Origin: Marinobacter sp. JH2
GTDB lineage: Bacteria > Pseudomonadota > Gammaproteobacteria > Pseudomonadales > Oleiphilaceae
Length of the DNA stretch: 64,000 nt
Direction: 5' to 3'
Assembly: GCF_004353225.1 (NCBI RefSeq)
Contig: NZ_CP037934.1
Span: 2,170,001 to 2,234,000 of the forward strand
Both the position numbers and the translations under genes were made by a program. Of this stretch, positions 19,031-28,346 are shown piece by piece; the stretch's first letter is position 1; each line of letters begins with the position of its first letter. Below the pieces are notes generated by a model, which had not been told where the DNA came from, did not search any database, and saw only the letters and a list, made by a program, of their open reading frames with translations.

Positions 19031-20332
19031 TTAGTTGAAATTTTCTGCGCGGATGCGGACAACGGAACCGTCTACGTCGACCAGCGATTCCATTTCTTCA
19101 ATCGCCAGATTCATCTGACGCTCCTGAACCGTGTGAGTCAGGATGATGACCGGAATACGGCCATCCGCGAACTCGGATTCTTTCTGCATGATCGATTCAA
19201 TGTTGATGCCGTGCTCACTCAGAATCGATGCAATCTTGGCCAGAACACCCGGCCGGTCAAACGCCTGAATGCGCAGATAATAAGCAGATTGAATTTCTTC
19301 CATCGGCAGCACTGGTAAATCTTCCAACGCATCAGGCGTGAAGCCCAGATACGGCACTTTCTGCCGACTATCACTGGCTACCGAGCGAGCTACATCAACG
19401 ATGTCCGCAATCACTGCAGAGGCAGTGGCCTCGTCACCTGCACCGGGGCCGTAATACATGGTTTGGCCAACAGCATCACCGTCGACCATGACGGCATTCA
19501 GAACGCCATCAACCTGAGCAATCAGGTGTGTTTTCGGAACCAGCGTGGGGTGAACTCGCAACTCAATACCTTCGTCACGACGACGGGCGATACCCAGGTG
19601 TTTAACGCGGTAACCCAGCAGCTCGGCGTGAGCGATATCGCTCGGGGTCAACGACGAAATGCCTTCGGTGTAAGCTTTCTCGAACTGCAGCGGAACGCCA
19701 ATACCGGACGAGGCCAAAATCGTAAGCTTGTGGGCCGCATCAATGCCTTCAACATCGAATGTGGGATCAGCTTCTGCGTAACCCAGCGCCTGCGCCTCTT
19801 TTAGTACTTCGTCAAACGGACGGCCAGCACGCATTTCGGTCAAAATAAAGTTACCGGTACCGTTGATGATTCCCGCGATGGTGTCGATGCGGTTTGCAGC
19901 CAAACCTTCACGGACGGCCTTGATAACCGGAATACCACCGGCCACACCGGCTTCGTAAGCAACGACGACACCCGCCTTTTCAGCGGCTTCAAAAATTTCG
20001 TTACCGTGAACGGCAATCAGAGCCTTATTTGCTGTTACGACATGTTTACCATTGGCAATGGCAGTCAACACCAGTTCACGGGCAACGTCGTAGCCACCAA
20101 TCAGTTCGACCACAACGTCGACGTTAACGTCATTCACCACATCAAAAATGTCGGTGCTGAACGGAATATCACCGAGGTCGAGATCATCCCGACGCTTCCG
20201 GCTAGCCACACGGGTAATTCGAATATTACAGCCGATACGACCCGAAATAATCGCCGCGTTGCGAGTCAGGACATTGAATGTACCGCCGCCTACGGTTCCT
20301 AATCCGCAAATTCCGACATTAACGTCTTTCAA
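19031..20332 (-). CDS. hom: Homoserine dehydrogenase
   Basis: Reduces aspartate semialdehyde to homoserine for threonine, methionine and isoleucine. The Rossmann motif is GICGLGTVGGGTFNVL; the catalytic region includes GIINGTGNFILTEM and YAEADPTFDVEGIDAAHK. A C-terminal ACT domain (about 350-425) suggests feedback control by threonine. The start is a TTG at 20332 with GAGGTGA just upstream, giving ~433 aa. Longer in-frame readings to 20458 add unconserved residues. Confidence 0.95.
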   Translation of the reverse strand: MKDVNVGICGLGTVGGGTFNVLTRNAAIISGRIGCNIRITRVASRKRRDDLDLGDIPFSTDIFDVVNDVNVDVVVELIGGYDVARELVLTAIANGKHVVTANKALIAVHGNEIFEAAEKAGVVVAYEAGVAGGIPVIKAVREGLAANRIDTIAGIINGTGNFILTEMRAGRPFDEVLKEAQALGYAEADPTFDVEGIDAAHKLTILASSGIGVPLQFEKAYTEGISSLTPSDIAHAELLGYRVKHLGIARRRDEGIELRVHPTLVPKTHLIAQVDGVLNAVMVDGDAVGQTMYYGPGAGDEATASAVIADIVDVARSVASDSRQKVPYLGFTPDALEDLPVLPMEEIQSAYYLRIQAFDRPGVLAKIASILSEHGINIESIMQKESEFADGRIPVIILTHTVQERQMNLAIEEMESLVDVDGSVVRIRAENFN

Positions 20333-20446
20333 GCTCTCACCTCTGGTCCCGCTCGGGGGTGCTGATGGATTGCAATTGGGGGCATAGTATACCGATTCAG
20401 ACGCGTGTGAATAAGCCCTGAATCGGTTACCTTTCAAACAGGAGGA

Positions 20447-20470
20447 AACGGCCCTCAAACGAGAGCCGCT
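20447..20470 (-). terminator. Possible weak terminator after dsbC
   Basis: On the minus strand, CGGCTCTC and GAGGGCCG pair with one G-U across a GTTT loop and are followed by TTTCCTCC. It lies between the dsbC stop and hom. The T-run is short, so it may only attenuate. Confidence 0.4.
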
Positions 20471-20475
20471 TAAAC

Positions 20476-21210
20476 TTAGAGCAGACCAAGGCCTTCTGCC
20501 AGATTACGAGCCGGAACATAACCACGAATCATGTTACCGTCTTCCAGAACAATCGCCGGAGTTCCGGTTACACCGACCTTACCACCTAGCTGATATTGTT
20601 CCGCGACCGGATTCTCACAGGTTTCACTTGGTACTGATTTACCAGCTTTGGCTGTGTCCATAGCATTCTGCTGATCATCTGCACACCACACCGATTCGTA
20701 CTTCCGAAATGAAGGAGTATTAGGACCTGAGCGCGGGAAAGCATAGTAGTTGACGGTAATACCATAATCATTGAGTTGCGGCACTTCGTCGTGCAACTTC
20801 CTGCAGTATGGGCAATCAATGTCGGTAAACACATCGATAACGGCTTTCTGCTTACCTTTTGCCGGGTAAGAGATAATTCCATCGTCACCAAATTCTGCCA
20901 TCTGTTTCTGGCGCACCTGAGCCCGCGCCTCTTCTGTTACATTGGCAATACCTTTTTCGGTAACTTTTAACATGTCGCCAGTCAACAGATAGACACCATC
21001 TTCCGTGGTGTAAATAGTGTCACCATTACTGCTTTGCACTTCGTAAAGGCCCGGGGCCTCCGACTTGCTCACAGACAGTATTCGCAAACCAGGCACTGCC
21101 TGCGACAAACGTTCAGTGATGGCATCTTCAACTTCACCAGCATTTACTGCTGGCACAGCGACCAACGGCATCATCAGGCCCGCCATAGCGGCCAAAGTTC
21201 TTAGCTTCAT
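20476..21210 (-). CDS. dsbC: Thiol:disulfide interchange protein DsbC
   Basis: Periplasmic disulfide isomerase. A signal peptide (MKLRTLAAMAGLMMPLVAVPAVNA) is followed by the N-terminal dimerisation domain and a thioredoxin fold. The active site CPYC is in DIDCPYCRKLHDEVP, and the cis-proline segment is GVTGTPAIVLEDG. About 244 aa. It stands between xerD and hom on the same strand. Confidence 0.95.
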   Translation of the reverse strand: MKLRTLAAMAGLMMPLVAVPAVNAGEVEDAITERLSQAVPGLRILSVSKSEAPGLYEVQSSNGDTIYTTEDGVYLLTGDMLKVTEKGIANVTEEARAQVRQKQMAEFGDDGIISYPAKGKQKAVIDVFTDIDCPYCRKLHDEVPQLNDYGITVNYYAFPRSGPNTPSFRKYESVWCADDQQNAMDTAKAGKSVPSETCENPVAEQYQLGGKVGVTGTPAIVLEDGNMIRGYVPARNLAEGLGLL

Positions 21211-21347
21211 GAGATTGCACTTACCTTGTTGTTTAAGGAGTTCAGGGCTCGAGCCCCACTCGCCGGCAAATTCACACTATAAGACCGACTTCATGGGAGA
21301 GTGCGACACAGAGCAACAATAAAAGTTCAATCCCACACCATAACAGA

Positions 21348-22253
21348 TCAGCCTCTGGGATGGTGTGTCTGATGCAGATCCTGCAATCGCTGGCGAGCAA
21401 CATGAGTATAAATCTGGGTCGTTGAAAGGTCTGAATGACCAAGCAGCATCTGCACCACTCTCAGATCGGCACCATGATTAAGCAAGTGAGTTGCAAAGGC
21501 ATGTCGGAGTGTATGGGGCGACAAATGTTTCTGTATACCAGAGCGGGAGGCGTATAACTTGATACGATACCAAAAAGTCTGCCGAGTCATCGCACTGGCG
21601 CGATTTCCGGGAAAAAGCGCATCACTGCTCTTGCCCTTTAACAGCTCAGCCCTAGCTTCGCGCATATAGCGGACGAGCCAATCAACAGCCTCTTCACCTA
21701 GAGGCACCAACCTTTCTTTCCCGCCCTTCCCATTAACGCGAACCACACCCTGGCGGAGATTGACCTGATCAACCGTCAGACCGGTTAACTCCGTTACACG
21801 CAAGCCGCAACCGTACAAAATCTCAAGCATGGCTCGGTCTCGCAATTCCAGCGGCAATTCCGGGTCAGGCTCGGCCAACAATCGCTCGACATCGCCCTCG
21901 GTCAAGGTATCGGGCAGCCGTCGAGGCAAGCGCGGACTGTCTATCCGTAACGTCGGATCTTCGGCTATCAGCCCTTCTCGTAACAAATAGCGGTAGAAGC
22001 GCCGGATGCCAGAAAGACGACGCGCTGCGGTGCTTGCCTTTAAGCCGTCAGCCATCCCCTGAGACATCCATGCCAATAGGTCGGTACGCGCTGCCGAGCG
22101 CAAACCGGGGGCTCCGCGCTGTTGCTGCAGCCATAACGAAAGACCCGACAAATCACTGGCATAGGCCGCTCGGGTTTTCTCACCCAAACCGTCCTCAAGC
22201 CAAATGGCATCGGCAAACGCGACAATCAACGACTCATCTTCAACTCTGAGCAA
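21348..22253 (-). CDS. xerD: Site-specific tyrosine recombinase XerD
   Basis: Resolves chromosome dimers at dif with XerC and FtsK. An N-terminal SAM-like core-binding domain (about 8-90) precedes the catalytic domain. The active-site set is visible: Arg in YGCGLRVTEL, His-x-x-Arg in HTLRHAFATH, His in LGHSDLSTT and Tyr in QIYTHV. A TTG at 22253 with GGGG seven bases upstream is preferred; a GTG at 22262 overlaps that ribosome site. About 301 aa. A housekeeping recombinase, not a mobile-element integrase. Confidence 0.94.
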   Translation of the reverse strand: MLRVEDESLIVAFADAIWLEDGLGEKTRAAYASDLSGLSLWLQQQRGAPGLRSAARTDLLAWMSQGMADGLKASTAARRLSGIRRFYRYLLREGLIAEDPTLRIDSPRLPRRLPDTLTEGDVERLLAEPDPELPLELRDRAMLEILYGCGLRVTELTGLTVDQVNLRQGVVRVNGKGGKERLVPLGEEAVDWLVRYMREARAELLKGKSSDALFPGNRASAMTRQTFWYRIKLYASRSGIQKHLSPHTLRHAFATHLLNHGADLRVVQMLLGHSDLSTTQIYTHVARQRLQDLHQTHHPRG

Positions 22254-22294
22254 ATATATCACCCCAAGACGATCGAACTACCGAAATTTAAGCA

Positions 22295-22327
22295 CAAAAA
22301 AAGCAGCCGCTGAGGCTGCTTTTTTCT
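22295..22327 (-). terminator. Intrinsic terminator of the rpsP-rimM-trmD-rplS operon
   Basis: On the minus strand, AGCAGCC, a TCAGC loop and GGCTGCT form a GC stem followed by seven T residues. It lies just after the rplS stop and before xerD. The A-run on the other side would also allow function on the plus strand. Confidence 0.88.
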
Positions 22328-22349
22328 GTACTGATCGGTGAAACCGATA

Positions 22350-22706
22350 TCAGCCCAGCTTTTCCTTGATACGAGCTGCCTTACCAGACAGGTCGCGCAG
22401 GTAGTAAAGCTTAGCCTGACGCACGTCACCACGACGCTTCACGCTGACGCTGTCTACCAGAGAAGAATAAGTCTGGAAGGTACGCTCAACACCCACGCCG
22501 TAAGAAATCTTACGAACAGTGAAGGAAGAGTTCATACCACGGTTGCGCTTACCGATAACCACACCTTCGAACGCCTGCAGACGCTCACGGTTACCTTCTT
22601 TAACGCGAACCTGAACAACCACGGTGTCGCCCGGCGCAAACGCTGGGAGTTCCTTGGTCATCTGTTCTGTTTCAAGTTGACTGATGATGTTGTTCTTGCC
22701 GCTCAT
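22350..22706 (-). CDS. rplS: Large ribosomal subunit protein bL19
   Basis: Ribosomal protein at the 30S-50S interface. The start [16 protein letters not shown] (22706) has an AGGAG ribosome site seven bases upstream; the longer reading into trmD is not conserved. [20 protein letters not shown] and [22 protein letters not shown] are family hallmarks. 118 aa. Last gene of the rpsP operon. Confidence 0.97.
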   Translation of the reverse strand: MSGKNNIISQLETEQMTKELPAFAPGDTVVVQVRVKEGNRERLQAFEGVVIGKRNRGMNSSFTVRKISYGVGVERTFQTYSSLVDSVSVKRRGDVRQAKLYYLRDLSGKAARIKEKLG

Positions 22707-22731
22707 CGTAATGCTCCTGATACCCAATCTT

Positions 22732-23490
22732 TCAATGCCCTGATGATTCAGAGGCACCCGGTTCGTTCAAAATTTCACCCAGTAGCTGACGCTCTTCTTC
22801 CGTAAACACCCGCTCTTCGAGCAGGTCGGGGCGTCGCTCCCGTGTTCGCCTCAACGATTCTTTCAACCGCCAACGCCGGATCTGTTCATGGTGACCGCCC
22901 AAAAGAACTTCCGGCACCGCCTGACCTTCGTAAACCTCGGGCCGGGTGTAGTGCGGACAATCCAGCAAACCATCAGCAAAGGAATCTTGCTCTGCCGACT
23001 GCGCATGACCCAGCGCTCCGGGGATGAGGCGTGTTACCGCATCAATTACAGCCATCGCCGCCAGTTCACCACCTGAGAGCACAAAGTCACCCAGTGACAC
23101 TTCCCGGTCGACTTCCGCCGATATCAGGCGTTCATCAACGCCCTCGTAACGACCGGCAACGAGAATCAGCTGCTTTTCGGCAGCGAGAGACTCGACTACC
23201 GACTGATCCAGCCTTTCACCCTGCGGAGAAAGATAGACCACACAGGCCTTGCCGGGTGCCGATGCCCGCGCCTCATGGATAGCATCCCGGAGCGGCTGAA
23301 TTTTCATCAGCATGCCCGGACCACCGCCATAGGGCCGGTCATCAACAGTACGGTGACGATCATGCGTGAAGTCCCGTGGGTTCCAGCTCTTGAACGTCAA
23401 AAGACCTTCTCGAGCGGCCCTACCGGTAATCCCGTAATCCGTCACCGAAGAAAACATGTCCGGAAACAGACTGACTGCGCCAATCCACAC
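22732..23490 (-). CDS. trmD: tRNA (guanine-37-N1)-methyltransferase
   Basis: SPOUT methyltransferase that makes m1G37 and prevents frameshifting. [13 protein letters not shown] opens the protein from a GTG at 23490. The AdoMet knot is seen in [11 protein letters not shown] and [30 protein letters not shown] is also characteristic. About 252 aa. Starts about 3 bases from the rimM stop. Confidence 0.97.
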   Translation of the reverse strand: MWIGAVSLFPDMFSSVTDYGITGRAAREGLLTFKSWNPRDFTHDRHRTVDDRPYGGGPGMLMKIQPLRDAIHEARASAPGKACVVYLSPQGERLDQSVVESLAAEKQLILVAGRYEGVDERLISAEVDREVSLGDFVLSGGELAAMAVIDAVTRLIPGALGHAQSAEQDSFADGLLDCPHYTRPEVYEGQAVPEVLLGGHHEQIRRWRLKESLRRTRERRPDLLEERVFTEEERQLLGEILNEPGASESSGH

Positions 23491-23493
23491 TCG

Positions 23494-24021
23494 TCAGAAC
23501 TCCGGATCCCAATCGACCACCATTCGCGAACCACTCAAATCCACGCTCATAACTACCTGATCCGGCAGATACGGGATCAATCGTTCGCGCTGGTCAATGG
23601 AACCGGCTGTCGCATGCACAACCAACACATCGTTGGCACCTGTTTCCAGAAGATGATGCACCTTCCCCAGGCACTCATCTTCAACCGTGAAGACAGTCAG
23701 ACCTTCCAGCTGAAACCAGTAGAACTCCCCACTGGGGAGCGCTGGCAACTGCTCAGTTGGAACTCTGATCTCGGCCCCCGCGTAGGTGCGAGCCACTTCA
23801 CGATCATCAAGTCCTTTCAGCTTGACGACGATCCCCTGCCCTTGGCGGCGACCATCTTCAAGCTTTGCCGGGATACGCTTACCGTCAAGGACCAAGGTCC
23901 AATCACGATAGTTCAGTATGCCTTCTTTGGGATCGGTATCAGAGAAGACCTTAAGCCAACCCTTGACCCCAAACACCGAGGTTACCCGGCCGATCACAGT
24001 TTCCTGCGAATTCTGTGTCAT
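23494..24021 (-). CDS. rimM: Ribosome maturation factor RimM
   Basis: 30S assembly factor acting on the 16S 3' domain. IGRVTSVFGVKGWLKVFSDT begins the RimM domain and a C-terminal PRC-barrel follows (GEFYWFQLEGLTVF, GANDVLVV, IPYLPDQVV). The ATG at 24021 is chosen over a TTG nine bases upstream. About 175 aa. Confidence 0.95.
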   Translation of the reverse strand: MTQNSQETVIGRVTSVFGVKGWLKVFSDTDPKEGILNYRDWTLVLDGKRIPAKLEDGRRQGQGIVVKLKGLDDREVARTYAGAEIRVPTEQLPALPSGEFYWFQLEGLTVFTVEDECLGKVHHLLETGANDVLVVHATAGSIDQRERLIPYLPDQVVMSVDLSGSRMVVDWDPEF

Positions 24022-24050
24022 GCCTGTCAAACCTCGATATTAAACTGCAA

Positions 24051-24290
24051 TTACTCTGCAGTCTTAAGCAGCTGCGCAACGCGATCGCTGGTCTGAGCGC
24101 CTTGGCCCACCCAGTAATCAACGCGCTCACGGTTTACACGCAGACGCTCTTCCTGGCCGCGAGCAACCGGGTTAAAGAAACCAACACGCTCAATGAAACG
24201 GCCGTCACGAGATTTACGGCTGTCAGTGACTGTCAGATGGTAGAACGGGCGCTTCTTAGAGCCGCCACGAGCCAAACGGATTGTTACCAT
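24051..24290 (-). CDS. rpsP: Small ribosomal subunit protein bS16
   Basis: [20 protein letters not shown] at the N terminus is diagnostic, and the start at 24290 is the conserved one (an in-frame TTG lies nine bases upstream). 79 aa. First gene of rpsP-rimM-trmD-rplS, with a candidate promoter about 95 bases upstream. Confidence 0.97.
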   Translation of the reverse strand: MVTIRLARGGSKKRPFYHLTVTDSRKSRDGRFIERVGFFNPVARGQEERLRVNRERVDYWVGQGAQTSDRVAQLLKTAE

Positions 24291-24384
24291 TTCGACCAAT
24301 ATCCTGTTCTGTTGTACGAACTTTGTACGATTCTCATCAGACTGCTAGCAGCCGACGAGAAGACCCATACTCGAAAGGGGCGCT

Positions 24385-24413
24385 ATTCTATGCGAAAAAA
24401 GCGCCAATGAAAA
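24385..24413 (-). promoter_or_regulatory. Candidate sigma-70 promoter of the rpsP operon
   Basis: On the minus strand, TTTTCA, a 17-base spacer and TAGAAT (24390-24385). The -10 matches 5 of 6 and the -35 4 of 6. The -35 overlaps the foot of the ffh terminator hairpin, so the two units are packed tightly. Confidence 0.45.
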
Positions 24414-24440
24414 TAGGGAAACGCTCGGTTTCCCTATTTT
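24410..24440 (-). terminator. Intrinsic terminator after ffh
   Basis: A perfect 13-bp inverted repeat, AAAATAGGGAAAC and GTTTCCCTATTTT around a five-base loop. It lies 15 bases beyond the ffh stop. The 3' arm ends in TTTT, consistent with a rho-independent terminator working in either direction. Confidence 0.8.
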
Positions 24441-24454
24441 ATATGTAAGGCATT

Positions 24455-25843
24455 TTACATACGGCCAAACGGAGGCATTCCGCCACCGCCGCCGCCAGGT
24501 GGCATCATACCACCTAGACCGCGCATCATGTTGGCCATTCCGCCTTTCTTGCCAAACTTTTTCATCATTTTCGCCATCTGCTTATGCTGCTTAAGCAAAC
24601 GGTTCACATCCTGTATCTGGGTGCCGGAACCAGAAGCAATGCGGCGTTTACGCGAGTTATTGATGACATCCGGATAACGGCGCTCCTTCGGGGTCATAGA
24701 GCATATGATGGCTTCCATCTGCCCTACTGACTTGTCATTGACCTGCTGCTGGGCCATCTGGGCCATTTGCCCCATGCCCGGCAACTTGTCGAGCAACCCA
24801 CCAATGCCACCCATATTTTTCATCTGCTGAAGCTGGTCCCGAAAATCTTCCAGGTCAAAACCTTTGCCCTTTTTGATTTTCTTAGTCAGCTTTTCAGCTT
24901 TCTGCTTATCCAGCTTGCGCTCGGCCTCTTCGATAAGCGACAGCACATCGCCCATACCAAGGATTCGCGAAGCGACCCGCTCCGGGTGGAACGGCTCAAG
25001 AGCATCCGTTTTCTCGCCGATACCCAGGAACTTGATAGGCTTACCAGTAATATGGCGAACAGAGAGCGCTGCACCACCCCGAGCGTCACCGTCAGTCTTG
25101 GTGAGCACCACACCCGTCAGAGGCAACGCATCATTAAACGCTTTAGCTGTATTTGCCGCGTCCTGACCTGTCATGGAGTCAACCACGAACAGCGTTTCGA
25201 TCGGCTCTACGGCCGCATGCAAACGGCCAATCTCGCCCATCATCTGCTCATCGACATGCAGACGGCCCGCGGTATCAAGGATAACCACATCCACGTGTTT
25301 GCGTCGGGCTGCGTCAATCGCACCGTTAGCAATATCAACAGGATCCTGATCCACGCTACTAGGGAAGAACTCAACCCCGACTTCGGAGGCAAGAGTTTCT
25401 AACTGTTGAATCGCTGCAGGACGATACACGTCCGCACTGACGACCATGACAGACTTTTTCTCGCGCTCTTTAAGGAAACGAGACAGCTTGGCGACCGTCG
25501 TGGTCTTACCCGCGCCCTGAAGGCCCGCCATCATAATGACCGCAGGCGGACGCGTGGAAAGGTTAAGGGACTCATTACCCTCACCCATAACCCGTTCAAG
25601 CTCTTGCTGAACAACTTTGACGAACACCTGGCCCGGAGTCAGACTTCGCTGCACTTCCTGGCCGATCGCGCGCTTACGCACACCCTCGACAAAGTCTTTG
25701 ACCACCGGCAACGCCACATCGGCCTCAAGCAACGCCATGCGAACTTCGCGCAGCGTGTCCTTAATGTTGTCGTCGGTGAGGCGCGCTTGACCAGAGATCT
25801 TGCGCAAACTACCGGATAGCCGGTCCTGGAGATTCTCAAACAT
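24455..25843 (-). CDS. ffh: Signal recognition particle protein Ffh
   Basis: SRP54 GTPase that targets membrane proteins cotranslationally with 4.5S RNA. The NG domain carries GLQGAGKTTTVAKL, DTAGR and TKTDGDARGGAAL. The methionine-rich M domain follows, ending in a Gly/Met-rich tail with PPGGGGGG. The start MFENLQDRL (25843) has a GGAAGAG ribosome site. About 462 aa. The 4.5S RNA gene itself is not in the window. Confidence 0.97.
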   Translation of the reverse strand: MFENLQDRLSGSLRKISGQARLTDDNIKDTLREVRMALLEADVALPVVKDFVEGVRKRAIGQEVQRSLTPGQVFVKVVQQELERVMGEGNESLNLSTRPPAVIMMAGLQGAGKTTTVAKLSRFLKEREKKSVMVVSADVYRPAAIQQLETLASEVGVEFFPSSVDQDPVDIANGAIDAARRKHVDVVILDTAGRLHVDEQMMGEIGRLHAAVEPIETLFVVDSMTGQDAANTAKAFNDALPLTGVVLTKTDGDARGGAALSVRHITGKPIKFLGIGEKTDALEPFHPERVASRILGMGDVLSLIEEAERKLDKQKAEKLTKKIKKGKGFDLEDFRDQLQQMKNMGGIGGLLDKLPGMGQMAQMAQQQVNDKSVGQMEAIICSMTPKERRYPDVINNSRKRRIASGSGTQIQDVNRLLKQHKQMAKMMKKFGKKGGMANMMRGLGGMMPPGGGGGGMPPFGRM

Positions 25844-26003
25844 GTTGCTCTTCCGTACCCCGGAGAAATTGTTCACACAAATCAAGAAGCCGGCCCGGGC
25901 CGCTTGATTCCTGTTGCATAATCGCGACATTATACCCAGACTTGGGAGCCTCAGAACAACTCCGAGGCCGCTTTAACCCTTAGACCAGCATATAAAGGAC
26001 GTC

Positions 26004-26801
26004 ATGGGAACGCTGATTATCGCGGTTACCGCACTTTTCTTGTACAGCGTTGGAACTGCCCTGCAAGCACTCCACTTCAGAGGCAAAGTCGAAACCAGCC
26101 TTGCCATTACAACGCTCATCGGTATCCTCGCCCTGACTGGGCATGGGTTGCTCATCGCACAAACCGTGTATTCAGACGGCGGCTTCGATTTCAGCTTTTT
26201 CAAAAGCTCGGTCTTGATCTCCTGGCTCATCGTTTTTCTATTACTGGGCCTGAATCTGACCAAACCGGTCGGCAGCCTATTTCTCGGTGCCTATCCCATA
26301 GCCGCCGGCACCATTACAATGGCCCTCATCGTACACACCGAATCACGTTTAGTGTCAGGGCATAGCTACGGAATGCTCTCTCACGTTGCCCTATCCGTTA
26401 CCGCATATAGCCTGTTCACACTGGCCGCCATCCAGGCTGTGCTGCTTTACGTTCAAAACCGGCAACTAAAACACAATTACAACAGCCGTCTGATTCGCAA
26501 CCTACCCCCGTTACAGACAATGGAATCACTGCTCTTTGAGATGGTATGGGCAGGCGTGGTCTTGCTGGTTCTGGCCATTATCACCGGGGCGATTTTCATT
26601 GAAGACCTGTTCGCTCAGGACCTGGCCCACAAAACCATCTTCTCCCTTCTGTCGCTTTTAGTGTTTGCCAGCCTCCTTATTGGTCGATACACCAAAGGCT
26701 GGAGAGGACTTACGGCAAGCCGCTGGACATTGACCGGTTGCGCGCTTCTTATGATCGCCTTTTACGGCAGCAAATTCGTACTCGAACTGCTGTTCCGATA
26801 A
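26004..26801 (+). CDS. CcsA/YpjD-family inner-membrane protein
   Basis: A 265-residue protein with about eight hydrophobic helices, of the cytochrome c assembly (CcsA-like) superfamily, YpjD branch. HALS-type segments such as HSYGMLSHVALSVTAYSLF and MVWAGVVLLVLAIITGAIF are typical. The WxWD heme-handling motif of true CcmC/CcmF/CcsA was not found, and no ccm genes are nearby. Gammaproteobacteria commonly carry this gene divergently from ffh. Its role in heme or metal handling is uncertain. Confidence 0.85.
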   Translation: MGTLIIAVTALFLYSVGTALQALHFRGKVETSLAITTLIGILALTGHGLLIAQTVYSDGGFDFSFFKSSVLISWLIVFLLLGLNLTKPVGSLFLGAYPIAAGTITMALIVHTESRLVSGHSYGMLSHVALSVTAYSLFTLAAIQAVLLYVQNRQLKHNYNSRLIRNLPPLQTMESLLFEMVWAGVVLLVLAIITGAIFIEDLFAQDLAHKTIFSLLSLLVFASLLIGRYTKGWRGLTASRWTLTGCALLMIAFYGSKFVLELLFR

Positions 26802-26889
26802 GGCTTAGCCGCCCGCCGCGGCAGCGCTTGACAGCACAGGCTTTGACACCTTATTTTCGCAACTTGTCATCCATAGAAGGGTTCCCCTC

Positions 26890-28188
26890 TTGAACGAGAC
26901 ATCGCTAACCGCGCTGTTTATTCTCCTTGTCGGCCTGATCATCCTCTCCGCCTTCTTTTCAAGTTCCGAAACCGGGATGATGTCACTTAACCGCTATCGC
27001 CTTAAACACATGGCGAATACCGGCCACAAAGGCGCAAAACGCGCCCAGAGGCTGCTGAACAGGACCGATCAACTGATCGGCGTCATCCTGATCGGTAACA
27101 ATTTTGTTAACATTCTTGCTTCGTCCATTGCCACCGTCATAGCCATCCGTATATGGGGCGATGCCGGCATTGCCATCGCCACCATTTTGCTGACCGTTGT
27201 CATTCTGATTTTTGCGGAAGTCACTCCAAAAACGTTGGCGGCGCTTTTCCCAGAGAAAATTGCTTTCCCGGCCAGCCATGTGCTCGCGCCACTGCTCAAA
27301 ATTCTTTACCCGCTGGTATGGTCGGTCAACCTGTTTACCACAGGCATTTTGCGTTTAATTGGCATTTCGTCAGCTCAAGCGAACGAAGACCACCTCAGCC
27401 GCGAAGAGTTGCGCACAGTTGTTAACGAAGCCGGCGCACTGATTCCCGCCAAGCATAAAGACATGCTGGTTGGCATCCTTGATCTGGAAAAAGTGACGGT
27501 CACCGACATCATGGTACCCCGCAACGACGTCGTCGGTATCGACCTGGAAGACGACACAGACGACATCATCCGACACTTGCGCAACAGTCAGCATACTCGC
27601 CTTCCGGTGTTTGAAGGCGACATCAACAACATTCAGGGCATTCTGCACCTGCGCAGCGTTGCCAAGCTGTTACACGAAAACGACATCACCAAAGACATGG
27701 TGCGGCAATTATGCCAAGAGCCTTACTTTATTCCGGAAAGTACGCCACTGAATACCCAACTACTTAACTTCCAGAGCGTTAAACGCCGATTTGGAATGGT
27801 GGTTGATGAATACGGAGAAGTGCTCGGGCTCGCTACCCTTGAGGACATACTGGAAGAAATCGTCGGCGAGTTCACCACCGACTACGCCTCAACCTCGCCA
27901 GACATTATCCCTCAGGACGACGGCACGTACATTATTGATGGCAGTACCCCGGTACGAACCATCAACAAAACTTTGGACTGGGAGCTTTCAACGGATGGTC
28001 CCAAAACGCTCAACGGGCTTATTACCGAGCGATTGGAAAACATCCCCGACACCAACGTGTGCCTCAAAGTCGAGAGACACCGAGTGGAAGTACTCCAAAT
28101 CAAAGACAATGTCGTCAAAGCTGCAATTGTGCACCCGAGACACACCGCAAAACGGCTTCGGGCGAGGCCTGCACAAAAAAACGAGTAG
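26890..28188 (+). CDS. CNNM/CorC-family transporter (DUF21, CBS pair, CorC_HlyC)
   Basis: A 432-residue membrane protein. The N-terminal DUF21/CNNM domain (about 1-190) has SAFFSSSETGMMSLNRYRLK and several helices. A tandem CBS pair follows (about 205-330: IMVPRNDVVGID, TRLPVFEGD), then a C-terminal CorC_HlyC domain. Homologues (YfjD, CorB) act in magnesium or cobalt efflux or resistance. The start is TTG at 26890 with AAGGG upstream. Often, as here, downstream of the ypjD-like gene. Confidence 0.9.
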   Translation: MNETSLTALFILLVGLIILSAFFSSSETGMMSLNRYRLKHMANTGHKGAKRAQRLLNRTDQLIGVILIGNNFVNILASSIATVIAIRIWGDAGIAIATILLTVVILIFAEVTPKTLAALFPEKIAFPASHVLAPLLKILYPLVWSVNLFTTGILRLIGISSAQANEDHLSREELRTVVNEAGALIPAKHKDMLVGILDLEKVTVTDIMVPRNDVVGIDLEDDTDDIIRHLRNSQHTRLPVFEGDINNIQGILHLRSVAKLLHENDITKDMVRQLCQEPYFIPESTPLNTQLLNFQSVKRRFGMVVDEYGEVLGLATLEDILEEIVGEFTTDYASTSPDIIPQDDGTYIIDGSTPVRTINKTLDWELSTDGPKTLNGLITERLENIPDTNVCLKVERHRVEVLQIKDNVVKAAIVHPRHTAKRLRARPAQKNE

Positions 28189-28346
28189 ATCCGAAGCAGC
28201 AACTACTCCACCCAGAATATTGACCCAGATCCCAGCTTTCGGTTTATTTGTGTTCTTTGTGCAAAAAGTGCGCTAAATTTAAAAAAAACGATAACGTGGA
28301 AATAGCTCGGTCATGTATCCGGTTAAGGCGTAGACAGGAGTTGGCC

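Noticed and set aside
21245..21256. 12-bp palindrome GGGCTCGAGCCC upstream of dsbC
   Set aside because: Perfect but with no loop, no T-run and no second copy. A chance GC palindrome cannot be excluded, so it is not listed as an operator.
21348..22253. XerD-family recombinase as sign of an integrated element
   Set aside because: It lies in the conserved xerD-dsbC-hom-thrC order, with no attachment repeats or phage genes.
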